Assembly: GCA_028753945.1 (NCBI GenBank)
Contig: JAPNXP010000001.1
Location: 2,346,501 to 2,410,500 of the forward strand
Origin: Hexactinellida sp. DTS-2022
Lineage: Eukaryota; Porifera; Hexactinellida
Length of the DNA stretch: 64,000 nucleotides
Direction: 5' to 3'
Part shown: piece by piece, positions 12,826 through 22,340 of the stretch
Layout: every line of letters starts with the position of its first letter
Position numbering within the stretch: the stretch's first letter is position 1
The notes under the pieces: generated by a model
Told to the model about the DNA's origin: nothing
The model's input: the letters and a program-made list of their open reading frames with translations, nothing else
The model's database searches: none
Position numbers and translations under genes: made by a program

Positions 12826-13185
12826 AATAACTAATAATTTAATTTATTATCAATAAGTAATGAATGAATGGCATTAAACTAAAGATGGTTTATGATAGAA
12901 CCGTTAAGATTTTACATTCCACAACAACGACAGATTAAGTGATTATATTTAATTCGGCGAGAATATTCTTTTTGCACAATTAATGTACTGACGTAATTTA
13001 TTATAATTAATTCCTTTTGTATTTAACTTATAGAATTTTCCAATTGGATTATTGGGGTTATCGAGTGCGCTGAATTCAAATATGATAGTGAAATTCGATT
13101 TAAATTAATAATAAGTGCAAATAATTGAACTTTATTTATTTTGCTGTACATAATAATGGTGTTAAATTATTAATTTATTAATTAA

Positions 13186-14059
13186 GGTTCAGGTATACTC
13201 TACAAAATCCCAAAATTTCGATAAACCCCAAAAATGGTAAATCTCGTTTTTATTGCATTTTCGGATTGTGTGGATACCCATGTGGACTTTGACGAAATTT
13301 CAAAGAAAAATTCCAATTATTTCTCCAGTTTGACTCACTTCGAGTTTTGAAAGAAATATTGGGGTTCTGGTTTTGGTTGCCGGTTGCAGTATACCATGGA
13401 AACTTGATAATTTCGGGACATTGCCACATACAGGTTTTATCTTATATTTGGATAGAACAGCATATATCGCATCTTAATTTCAAATATTATGGAAGAATAT
13501 TGAAAACTCTCAATGATACAGACTTTTTAGTGTCCTCTACCTAAGCCACTGCCATAGGGGACACTTTTTTTCAAACCTCGCTATCTCCAAACACAATTAT
13601 TGCCATTGCGGAAGTCATATTATGACTCATATACCACCTAGAAACAAAATCTCAACGGTTTTGGACAGATCTCAATTAGTTCTATCATATGAGTGTAGCG
13701 ATTTCATTTGTAACTTTTATTTTTATTTTTATTTAATTTATTGATGATGAAAAAAGTGATGTCCACATTTATTGATGAAAAATTTGACTCATACGTGATT
13801 AAAAGAATTCTTGCACTCATATGATAGTTTAGGAGTTTCTTAATGCAATGCAGCAACAATCTACTCCTAATCATTAGCAGGAAAAAACCTATCCGTTCCG
13901 CAAAATACGATTTTCTAGAAAAAATATTTTTCACTGAGTTACCTAGTTCGAATATTATTGCATTTTTGCCGGTTAGAAGATGAAGTAAATCCGCTGTAAA
14001 AAATTTAATTAATTCGGGTAAATAGTTTTGGTAGAAGTGCTCTAGAGTATACCTGAACC
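13186..14059. mobile_element. TTAA-flanked (piggyBac-like) nonautonomous element
   Basis: The ends are GGTTCAGGTATACTCTA and TAGAGTATACCTGAACC, and TTAA is duplicated at 13182-13185 and 14060-14063. The paralogous unit at 18495-18525 reads straight through TTAATTAAATATTTATACT, an empty site. TTAA targeting is the piggyBac signature. No transposase ORF of useful length is present (longest about 76 codons), so this is a nonautonomous or decayed copy. Confidence 0.75.
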
Positions 14060-14453
14060 TTAAATATTTATACTAATTAGGTAAAATTCATTAATCTCAG
14101 AGATGATACAAGATAGAAACAAACTTTCAATTTATCAATTGGTCCTTATGCCAGGTACCACCTATACAAGTAGATCTTGACACCTTGAGGTGATGATGAC
14201 ATCGTCAAAAAAATGTATTTTTACAATTTTGTTAATTCGATATTTAAAATGGGTTAGTTGATGTTGGGTGATGACCCAACAAACACATAAAAAATGCTGA
14301 GTCATCAGCTATTATATTCTACTCAAACTTGATTATCTCTAAAATGAAGTGAACTAAATGGAAACTTCCGCCACTCTAAGGGTCGATGCCTTCTGTAACA
14401 CCTTTTGAAATGATTTAACACCTTCATAGTGATGATGACATGGCGAAAAAAAA

Positions 14454-14568
14454 ATCCAAAATTGCAGCTGTGCTGACAGCATGTCCCATTGGAGGCACTA
14501 TCAATAAACCACCACCAAAATATAGTGCCACCAAAGGAACATGCGTCGGCACAGCTGCAATTTTGGAT
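14454..14568. repeat. Unit hairpin, copy 8
   Basis: Arms ATCCAAAATTGCAGCTGTG… and …CACAGCTGCAATTTTGGAT, just upstream of the insertion point of the RAG1-like transposon. Confidence 0.9.
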
Positions 14569-14600
14569 TTTCTTTTTCTTTTTCTCCGTAGACGGTGCCC

Positions 14601-14636
14601 CACAGTGGGTTATTTTGGAAGTTCACGGGAAGTAGG
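14601..14636 (+). other. 3'-side transposon end: heptamer and nonamer-like block
   Basis: CACAGTG is followed after a 20-bp spacer by GGAAGTAGG (14628-14636). The opposite end has the same 9-mer after an 11-bp spacer. A partial GGAAGTT also occurs at 14617-14623. Calling this a nonamer is inference. Confidence 0.55.
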
Positions 14637-14781
14637 CATTTCCTTGCTATATAGAGCAATGAAATGTATTATAAGTGTATAGGTTATCATACTCAAAAAA
14701 TCGAATTACACCCTCAGATTTTTTATATGGCTTCAATTTTTTGGGTTATGACGTCATCATGACATATCATTTTCAAATAAT

Positions 14782-14787
14782 TTTATT
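14782..14787 (-). terminator. Possible poly(A) signal of the RAG1-like gene
   Basis: TTTATT on the + strand reads AATAAA on the coding strand, about 80 nt beyond the stop codon and inside the transposon. Position fits a short 3' UTR. There is no transcript evidence. Confidence 0.4.
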
Positions 14788-14866
14788 TCCTGATTTTAAG
14801 TTATGCAGTATCATGCACAGTACACAGTATAAACAATTACAGTTTGAGCTATGTAGAAATAGACAA

Positions 14867-17005
14867 CTATATCACAAGTTTATTGAACAGTAAAGAATCG
14901 ACCAGTTTGTCTTGATTCAAAAGCGGTATTTTGCTATCTTTACATTTTTCACTCCTAATATGGCCTATTTCACCACAATGCTTGCAAATTAATGTTCTAC
15001 GATAGCTAGAGAGGAGAGGATCACTCTGACTGAGAAGACGAGTGAACACATCTTTTAAGTTGAGGGTAAAAGAATTTTTTCTGGATAGATGTTCTCGATA
15101 GCGCCGGATTAACTTATTGCATGATTCTATTGCTTCCTCTGAATATTCTTTAAGTCCATATCCATCGTTGCAATCTCGAATTAGTTCGGTACAATGAGCT
15201 AGGAGTTTATGTAAAGATGGTGTTATATTGGCCCATGGAAAGGTAGTTAGTATTAGTTCGTATGTATTTTTACTTAATTCCTCCAAATTTTCTGAATTTA
15301 CTTCCTGGCTACTATTGAATATTCGTAAAATTGCTGAGAGATTAGTCTGGAGTATGGAGATATCATCCCTAAATTTTGAGGGTATTAGCGACGAAACGTA
15401 GTAAATAAACTCATTCTTATTGCCAAAGCATTGTCGAGCAATATTTCCTGTTGAAGTAGTACCACCATCACTTGTAGGTTGGTCAATTCGAAGTCCAGTT
15501 TTCTCAAATAAGAAATCACTGCAAAATTTCTTTGAAGCTTCGACCGCTTTCGAAGTCGGTGACCAGACAGATTTTCCAGATTGTAAATGGTACACCAAGA
15601 GCATGAACCATCTGAATACACATGTATAACTGTGTAGAGGTGAAGCCGATAAAATATTTCTGTCAGAAACTGGTTCATGAGTAATGCCTAACCTTTGACT
15701 GGAGGGGAGGGATAGATATTCGTCTTTATCTACGAAAGTAAACAAATCTATTGCGTCCAAAATATGTCGATTAATGGGGAAACCAGCCCTAACCATTTCC
15801 AGGTCTTTAAGTTCTTTAAGATTTGCAGTACACAATTGACAGTGTGCGCCTCCAGCTCCGCTAAGAATCCCAGACATTTTGCCATCAAGCATACTACGAA
15901 TGATCTTGGCTTGCACCATTCCTTGAGGTAACTGTAAGCCATCTTGTTCAATAGAGTTCACTTCAGGATTAATGATATTTTCCATTATAAACTTAACGTT
16001 ATCAAGACACTCCTTTTGAGCAAGTAGTACAACAGGCCTTACTCCAAACGAAGAATTAGGCGAGTTATTTTTCCAAACTTGGATATTATCAGAGTCATGA
16101 ATTGACAGTAGTTTGAAGGCGAATAAAATGAAGTTTTTTGTACTTGGAGTTGGATGTAGCTCATACTGATTATAAATTTGGTGACAACCAGACCCATCAA
16201 GACCATCTGATAGCTTTACTGTCAAAGGAAAATGAGATTCAAAGAGTGGAGGATTAGTTTCGAATACCCTTAGCAGGGTCTGTCGTAAAATACTTCTGTA
16301 AGAAATCGCGATTCCGATGGTCACATTCATTGGATTTGTGACAAATGTTAACTCGTTAACTAAATTGACATCATTACGATATTGAGCTAGTCTAGAATAA
16401 GAGGGGAAGGTGATGTTCTCAGATTTGCAAAGACGTCGAAAGTTCGTATATTTTAGCTTTCCTATTTCAAGGATGTCAAGCAAGAAAGTGGACTTGTCAA
16501 TAGGTAGGGTTTTGGACAGATTAGCATATGTTCCGGTCGCTATTATTTCCTTGCAAACATTAGCGGTGTTAACATCTCGGGATTCATTAGATAATAACAT
16601 TAGTGCATAGGCAGCTATTATGTTTGAGTTAACTTCCTCCTTAAGCGAAAATGCGTGTATTATTTTCAAAACCGGACCAAGTCTTGTCCGCAAGGCTTTC
16701 AGGGTAAGTAGAGATAGGGGCTTTCTTATTTCCATTGATAGATCAGATTCTATGATAAGCTTTTCCTCGAGAATCTGTTGCTTCGGGGAATGTGTTGATG
16801 GAAACGTGTAAAATATTTCAGCCTCCCATTCCTCCATCTTCTTGGCCTTTCGCGCAGAATCCCTCGTAGGTTTAAGATTTCTGAATTTGTACCGTAAACC
16901 ATCGAATTCGCTATCATCTAATTCAAATTCTTCAACAAATTTCAAAGCAGCAGCACGTATTGATTCCTGGGTTGAAAGGTACTTCCAAGCTTCAAAATTA
17001 TTCAT
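14867..17005 (-). CDS. RAG1/Transib-like transposase, 712 aa
   Basis: This is a single uninterrupted ORF. Landmarks in RAG1 order: a DDE-start motif VKLSDGLDGSG (Asp267), matching the first RAG1 catalytic Asp region; NSPNSSFGVRPVVLL (~314-328), like the RAG1 'PNSELCCKPLCLML' segment; a zinc pair CQLC (389-392); a PLHSY block (456-460); TSTGNIARQCF (517-527); zinc pair HKLLAH (599-604), identical in spacing to RAG1; and SEEAIESCNKLIRRYR (622-637), with Glu627 aligning with the catalytic Glu. A C-terminal CKHCGEIGHIRSEKC (674-688) is CX2CX3GHX5C, close to the CCGHC zinc motif known from the amphioxus RAG1-like tail. The RAG1 RING/N-terminal region is absent, and the size fits Transib transposases (~700 aa). 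Oddity: where RAG1 has LHCD (second catalytic Asp), this protein has LHSY. It may be inactive, domesticated, or use another Asp. Family assignment is strong; activity is unknown. Confidence 0.9.
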   Translation of the reverse strand: MNNFEAWKYLSTQESIRAAALKFVEEFELDDSEFDGLRYKFRNLKPTRDSARKAKKMEEWEAEIFYTFPSTHSPKQQILEEKLIIESDLSMEIRKPLSLLTLKALRTRLGPVLKIIHAFSLKEEVNSNIIAAYALMLLSNESRDVNTANVCKEIIATGTYANLSKTLPIDKSTFLLDILEIGKLKYTNFRRLCKSENITFPSYSRLAQYRNDVNLVNELTFVTNPMNVTIGIAISYRSILRQTLLRVFETNPPLFESHFPLTVKLSDGLDGSGCHQIYNQYELHPTPSTKNFILFAFKLLSIHDSDNIQVWKNNSPNSSFGVRPVVLLAQKECLDNVKFIMENIINPEVNSIEQDGLQLPQGMVQAKIIRSMLDGKMSGILSGAGGAHCQLCTANLKELKDLEMVRAGFPINRHILDAIDLFTFVDKDEYLSLPSSQRLGITHEPVSDRNILSASPLHSYTCVFRWFMLLVYHLQSGKSVWSPTSKAVEASKKFCSDFLFEKTGLRIDQPTSDGGTTSTGNIARQCFGNKNEFIYYVSSLIPSKFRDDISILQTNLSAILRIFNSSQEVNSENLEELSKNTYELILTTFPWANITPSLHKLLAHCTELIRDCNDGYGLKEYSEEAIESCNKLIRRYREHLSRKNSFTLNLKDVFTRLLSQSDPLLSSYRRTLICKHCGEIGHIRSEKCKDSKIPLLNQDKLVDSLLFNKLVI

Positions 17006-17610
17006 TTAAGAAGAATAAAGGCTACAATGTTATTCAACAAGTAAATTACACAAATTTGTATAAATAATGAAAGTTATCATCCAAATATATAAATATTTTC
17101 ACTTGCGCGGGGTTGTGCGGGGCTGGATAGTGGTTAAATCACAAGATAATTATGTAAGGTATAAATATAAATCGGTCTAGATAGACACCACCTCGCACCA
17201 CCTTAAGTTTATTCACCATCAACAGTCCGAACATATGCATCCGGACAATTACAGCAAAAACTATTTTTATAGCAGATTAGACTAATAATTAATCCTATCT
17301 ATATTTAGTATACAACTGTTTTAGGATGATCCAACGTATAATTACATGTACTAAAAGTCTTAACTCATTCTGATAGAAGCCTACTGAGAACAAGAGCATG
17401 ATGTGAAGCGATATTATGAAACTGCAAAATTTAAAAAATACAATACTTAAAAATCCATTATTTGATGCTCTCTATTTCTCATTATATTTGGAATTATTAC
17501 CTGAAATTAAAGCTACCTAGGTTTTAGACTATGCTGAATACAATAGCAAGTTTTAGAGGTATTTGAGAACATGAAAATTTGACCCTACTTCCTGTCAATA
17601 ACCCACTGTG
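17006..17610 (-). promoter_or_regulatory. 5' region of the RAG1-like transposon
   Basis: These 605 bp lie between the ATG (context CTTAAATGAAT) and the element end. They must hold the promoter if the gene is expressed. I see no convincing TATA/initiator arrangement and no second ORF. A GC-richer GCGCGGGGTTGTGCGGGG patch lies at ~17106-17123. Confidence 0.35.
17584..17610 (-). other. 5'-side transposon end: heptamer and nonamer-like block
   Basis: On the - strand, CACAGTG (17610-17604) is followed after an 11-bp spacer by GGAAGTAGG (17592-17584). The spacer is 9 bp shorter than at the other end, giving asymmetric ends. Confidence 0.55.
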
Positions 17611-17615
17611 TGCCC

Positions 17616-19130
17616 TGGCCAGAGCTTTATAGTTGATGGGCTTAAATTTTGCATGTAGGTGCGATGGGACCGTCTAATTTGCACCTGGGGTAACGATTTT
17701 TGATTAAGAAATTTTTGACACATCTTTAACACCTTTCAAATTTTGTCTGGTCCATAACTCAAAAATTGTTTTACTAAACCCCCAAATTTTATTTCATATT
17801 TGGATTCACCATAAAATTCTGCGTCTGATGGGTGAAGAAAACTTTCAATAAATGGTTTAATTTCTGCCATAAATGGGGGTTGAAATTTCTTTGTTTACTC
17901 ACACTTCAATTTCAGTAAAAGTGTTAAATCTAATTACATTGTTTCAACTTGTAATAATTATATTGATTTAACTTGTTAAATCCTACTCTAGTGATTCAAC
18001 TTGCGATAATTATATTGATTCAACTTATAAATTCCAGCTGGCTTCTATTTAATTGTAGCATTACTATACAATGGATTAAATTAAATTAATTTATATAAGG
18101 AATTTGTTGACTTTACTCAACTCACCGTGGATAACATTGCTAAAATAAATAACTAATAATTTAATTTATTATCAATAAGTAATGAATGAATGGCATTAAA
18201 CTAAAGATGGTTTATGATAGAACCGTTAAGATTTTACATTCCACAACAACGACAGATTAAGTGATTATATTTATTTCGGCGAGAATATTCTTTTTGCACA
18301 ATTAATGTACTGACATAATTTATTATAATTAATTCCTTTTGTATTTAACTTATAGAATTTTCCAATTGGATTATTGGGGTTATCGAGTGCGCTGAATTCA
18401 AATATGATAGTGAAATTCGATTTAAATTAATAATAAGTGCAAATAATTCAACTTTATTTATTTTGCTGTACATAATAATGGTGTTAAATTATTAATTTAT
18501 TAATTAAATATTTATACTAATTAGGTAAATTTCATTAATCTCAGAGATGATACAAGATAGAAACAAACTTTCAATTTATCAATTGGTCCTTATGCCAGGT
18601 ACCACCTATACAAGTGGGTCTTGACACCTTGAGGTGATGATGACATCGTCAAAAAAATGTATTTTTACAATTTTGTGAATTAAATAATTCGCATGGGTTG
18701 GTTGGAGTTGGGTGAATACCCAACACGCACTTTAAAAATGCTGAGTCATCACAGATTATATTCTACTGAAACTTGAATATCTCTCAAATGAAGTGATCTA
18801 AATGGAAACTTCCACCACTCTAAGGGTCGTTGCATACTGAAACACCTTTCTGAAATAATTTAACACCTTCATAGTGATGATGACTAGGCGAAAAAAAATC
18901 CTAAATTGCAGCTAGTGCCGACAGCATGTTCCTTTGGAGGCACTATCTATAAACCACCACCAAAATATAGTGCCACCAAAGGAACATGCGTCGGCACAGG
19001 CTGCAATTTTGGATTTTTATTTTTTCTCCGTAGACGGTGCACTGGCCACACCTTTATACATAGAGAGCTGAAACTTGGCATGTAGGTGCGGAGTTCCCTT
19101 TTAATTTGCACCTGGGGTTAAGATTTATGA
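17616..19130 (+). repeat. Repeat array continued (+) after the RAG1-like insertion
   Basis: It starts with CTGGCCAGAGCTTTATAGTT, continues through all the standard blocks and hairpin copy 9 (18898-19014), and then the next unit start (TCTCCGTAGACGGTGCACTG) degenerates at about 19.1 kb. Confidence 0.9.
18898..19014. repeat. Unit hairpin, copy 9
   Basis: ATCCTAAATTGCAG… and …CTGCAATTTTGGAT arms. The TAG in GCAGCTAGTGCC is a small unpaired deviation. Confidence 0.88.
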
Positions 19131-19440
19131 TCAAATAATTTTAACACCTATTTAATCCAATTATGGATTAGCCAATTAAATTCGAGGGTTGTCCCAGTAT
19201 GGAATAGCAGCTATCATCCAATTAGTATAAAAGGATTTTCTATCGATTGTTAGTGTGCATATAGAATGCCTAACCGAGGCTGTAATTTAATTGGTAGAGA
19301 GTAAGAAGTTTTTAATTCACTGCACATATTGAGGTTTAGTCATTACCTGCATGACTCCACCTGCATCATTTCAGTTTAGCTAATTCTATTTAAGTACAAA
19401 TTAATTCTAGCGAAGTATAAATTAAAATATAAATTATTAT
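19131..19440. other. Unannotated AT-rich gap
   Basis: No coding exon, clean repeat or terminal repeat is recognised. It probably holds the decayed end of the repeat unit. Confidence 0.5.
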
Positions 19441-19822
19441 CTTATTATAGGAAATTAACGCGCCATGAAATTTACGCGAATTTCTCCAAATCGCGTTAAT
19501 TTCATGGAGCGTTAATTTCCATGAACTTAATTTCCTGCTACGTATTTAGCAAATGTATAATGGATCACAAAATTCCGAGCTACATATTTTCAGATGTGCA
19601 ACTAGTTTGAAAGGATATACCATGTCTATCAAGTAGATTGGAAGCCTATTTGGGCACAATAATAGTATTCAATCAGGAGATTAATATTAATAATTTTTTT
19701 TATAAAATATATTCGCGTTAATTTCATGTATTTGAAAATGTTCAGCTCCAATTCGCGGTAATTTCATGGAGCGTTAATTTCCTTCGCGTTAATTACATGG
19801 CGCGTTAATTTCCTATAATAAG
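19441..19822. mobile_element. TIR element with GCGTTAATTTC repeats
   Basis: The ends begin CTTATTATAGGAAATTAACG on both strands (27-bp perfect match including GCGCCATG). Subterminal GCGTTAATTTCATGG motifs repeat several times in both orientations. No ORF and no clear duplication flank it, so the superfamily is unknown. Confidence 0.75.
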
Positions 19823-19959
19823 GTAATTGTTATCTTTTTCATTATTTCACTTTCTGACTTTATTCTTTTTTTTACTTCATTACTTTATTATTCTGAATTA
19901 TTTGATAAACTACTAGCTTTGAAGGTAATCTTATTCATAGTGATGATGGCATGGCGAAA

Positions 19960-20086
19960 AAGATCCAAAATTGCAGCTGTGCCGACAGTATTTTCCTTGG
20001 AGGCACTATTAATTTCCCAACCGGTAGCCACCAATAGATAGTGCCACTAAAGAGAAATACGTCCGCACAGCTGCAATTTTTGACTT
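19960..20086. repeat. Degenerate unit hairpin, copy 10
   Basis: ATCCAAAATTGCAGCTGTGC opens it and GCACAGCTGCAATTTTTGAC closes it. The loop is diverged (AATTTCCCAACCGGTAGCCA). It resembles the copy at 45277-45398 more than the array copies, so there is an older hairpin subfamily. Confidence 0.75.
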
Positions 20087-20131
20087 TTTGGCTGAATCTG
20101 CCGTAATTAAACCTTAAACAGACACTCACCT

Positions 20132-20634
20132 CTAAAACATTGAATTAATTACAATTAACCTGATATTCTTTGTGTTTCGTCCCTGCTTGGACTCGTCATT
20201 TGCGTTTCCTTTCCCGCAATACACTTTAGATTGAGGAGTGTTGGTTGAGAGTTTTGCGTAATAATTTGTCACTGGGAATGTGCCGTTGCTGGTAGCATTT
20301 CCATTACCTGGTTTCACCATTATAGGGATTGCGTTGCCTGAATAACCTTGAGCAGAGGTCTCCACAAGGTTAGATGTACCTTGCCTTTGAGCGCTTTCGA
20401 ATATATCTGGCGTTTTCATTTTTCCACTAGTTGGGTTTCATCTGAGATAATTCCATAAGTAGGAGTAAGACTATTTAGTATCGTAGTAACTGGTTCGTAG
20501 TGGTTGCAGTAATTGGCATTATATAGAGTGGCAGTCGGGTTGGTGGTAGCTCTGAGTAAGCTCCAACGAACTTCTCGAATTAAAGACCCTTCCGGTGTAT
20601 AATCATTACTGGCGATGTAGTTATCTGCATCCAA
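20132..20634 (-). CDS. Two overlapping unidentified ORFs (possible gene remnant)
   Basis: A 72-codon frame (20634-20416; DADNYIASNDYTPEGSLIRE near its start) is followed by a 95-codon frame (20419-20132) whose ATG overlaps the stop of the first by 4 nt (ATGA). The composition (Asn/Thr/Ser/Tyr rich, few Lys) is unlike the translated AT-rich background nearby, and both frames are on the same strand. I recognise no domain. It could be a frameshifted exon of a transposon or viral-like structural gene, or a host exon. It lies between a degenerate hairpin and a hAT MITE. Reality as a gene is uncertain. Confidence 0.3.
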
Positions 20635-20771
20635 AATAGCTTAAAGCACATAATTTCTACGTCACTCCCCCATATCCCTTCAAGATAGACCGGGTTTTCA
20701 GATAGCAAGTAATTGGATGGTGTTGTTTGCTTGGATTTAAAATATCGATAAAGTTTTGTTGTTCCCTCACT

Positions 20772-20988
20772 CAGGGGTGGATCTAGCCACTAAAATGGGG
20801 GGGAGGGGGTGGAAATTTTGGATGCGTGTTGTTTGGGAGGATGCAAATTTTGGATGAGGTTTTTTCATTAAATATTCTCGTCCAAGTGTTCAACAAAATA
20901 GGACTACAATTCAAAATAGAATGAAATTTTCTAATAGGATTAAAAAAATTGGTGGGGGGGGTGCGGATCCCCCCTAGATCCACCCCTG
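20772..20988. mobile_element. hAT MITE, 217 bp
   Basis: Ends CAGGGGTGGATCTAG/CTAGATCCACCCCTG with an exact 8-bp duplication CCCTCACT (20764-20771, 20989-20996). No coding capacity. Confidence 0.9.
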
Positions 20989-21115
20989 CCCTCACTTGCG
21001 ATATACCGTGATATAATCGAGCGAATTTTTAGGTGGTTGTTTTGGTTACCAGTGAGTATTTGAGAGAAACAGCGGAAAGACAGTTACCATCACGACCAAT
21101 ACTTTCTGTTTGCAT

Positions 21116-21627
21116 CAGGCTTGTCAAAAGGTCCCGCATTGTCAGGTCAGGTCAGGTCAGGTCTTATATACAATATTTACGGTCAGGTCAGGTCAGGTCT
21201 TGGTGGAAAAAATTCATACAGGTCAGGTCAGGTCAGGTCTTTCACATTCTCAGGTCAATTTCAGGTCATTTCAGGTCATTTTCAGGTCAATTTCAGGTCA
21301 ATTTCAGCAGGGCTTTCATGTGTCACCGAGTCAACTGACTCGTGACAAAATTCAGTGATTCTAGTCTGACTCGATGACTCGTGGTGACTCGCGAGTCATC
21401 GAGTCAATCAAATGAAAATCCCTGAATTTCAGGTCAATTTCAGGTCATTTTCAGGTCAATTCAGGTCAAAAAAGTTCAGTTCAGGTCAGGTCAGGTCAGG
21501 TCAAAATCATGCAAGATTAGGTTCTGGTCAGGTCAGGTCAGGTCAGGTCAAGGCATTCAGAAAATAGGTTCAGGTCACTCAAAGGTCAGGTCAGGTCAGG
21601 TCATGACCTGACCTTTTGACAAGCCTG
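21116..21627. mobile_element. hAT-like MITE packed with AGGTCA motifs
   Basis: Ends CAGGCTTGTCAAAAGGTC and GACCTTTTGACAAGCCTG with an 8-bp duplication GTTTGCAT/GTTAGCAT (one mismatch). The interior is dominated by tandem AGGTC pentamers and spaced AGGTCA(A/T)TTTC copies. It is interrupted by the nested element at 21308-21424. Confidence 0.85.
21308..21424. mobile_element. Nested hAT MITE with GACTC repeats, 117 bp
   Basis: Ends CAGGGCTTTCAT and ATGAAAATCCCTG, with exact duplication AATTTCAG (21300-21307, 21425-21432). The GACTCG/CGAGTC interior makes it a short relative of the element at 54165-55275. Confidence 0.88.
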
Positions 21628-22062
21628 GTTAGCATGGCTCGAAATTTCTAAGTGGTTGTCCAACGATATTGTATTGTTGCTTGATGTCTGACTCAAAGAT
21701 TACTCCCAATATATTGCATTTACTCCGCTTCCAACTTTCAGTAATATTAGTAACCTTAGGATCTTGTGGATACGTAGTATCTGTAACAGCATCGAGATGT
21801 TATCTGGAAAGGTTTCCCATAACACTTTAATTATTCCATCGCCTATTTTGATAATGCATCATTAAATTTACTACTATACTATATCAATGAATACTACTTA
21901 CCACAAATACAATACCTACTTTGAATGTGTTTCTAGCAGAATGGATAGTCGTAAAATCAGGGGAAAAATCTGGTGGCCAACTCAACACAGTCGCTATTAT
22001 ATCTCTCTTCTAAACATTTTCATTAGTCAATTTATAAACACAAATTCAATATACAGTAGAAC

Positions 22063-22215
22063 GGGGCGCATGCATTAGGTCAAATTATTGTGTTGGCATT
22101 AGGTCGAAATTCATGCGTTGGCATCAGGTCGAAATTAAAATGTATGCACTAGGTCGAATTTCATGTGTTGGCATTAGGTCGAATTTAAAATATATGCATT
22201 AGGTCGAATTCCAAT
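22063..22215 (+). repeat. Left terminal tandem repeats of the MULE
   Basis: Five or so copies of GCATTAGGTCGAAATT/TGCACTAGGTCGAATTTC spaced about 25-35 bp. They match, inverted, the right-end repeats at 32517-32681. Confidence 0.85.
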
Positions 22216-22340
22216 TGTCTTATTCACTAAGTGATTAATTTATAAATAAATGTGATAATTTAAAGTTTAATATGAAATATGAAATCTAGTTATTCTAGTT
22301 ATGTATTGTAAAATGTGATGAGATGTTAATTAATAAAAAT

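Larger units (their letters stand above)
12826..14600 (+). repeat. Repeat array continued (+), interrupted
   Basis: The unit resumes at AACTAATAATTT, is interrupted by the TTAA-flanked element (13186-14059), continues through TCTCAGAGATGATACAAGAT to hairpin copy 8 and the TCCGTAGACGG start, and is cut at 14600 by the RAG1-like transposon. Confidence 0.85.
14601..17610 (-). mobile_element. Complete RAG1/Transib-like DNA transposon
   Basis: The 3,010-bp element begins CACAGTGGGTTATT at 14601 and ends AATAACCCACTGTG at 17610, a 14-bp perfect terminal inverted repeat starting with the RSS heptamer CACAGTG. TGCCC is duplicated at 14596-14600 and 17611-17615. Removing the element restores GACGGTGCCCTGGCC, as in intact units elsewhere (for example 6701-6715). 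Transib and ProtoRAG elements are known to make 5-bp duplications and to have CAC-starting ends resembling recombination signals. The only gene is the RAG1-like ORF on the - strand. The remaining 605 bp upstream has no kelch or PHD coding capacity, so this is a RAG1-only type. Confidence 0.93.

Noticed and set aside
17006..17610. RAG2-like partner gene in the RAG1-like transposon
   Set aside because: Only 605 bp remain upstream and about 266 bp downstream of the RAG1-like ORF. No kelch-repeat or PHD motifs are visible on either strand.
14601..17610. Assigning the RAG1-like protein to vertebrate-type RAG1
   Set aside because: No RING/N-terminal region, no RAG2, transposon ends and target duplication present. 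A transposon of the Transib/RAG1-like group fits better.
21033..21358. Overlapping 74-101-codon ORFs rich in RSGQV repeats
   Set aside because: They are read-through of the AGGTC pentamer array in three frames, not a repeat protein.
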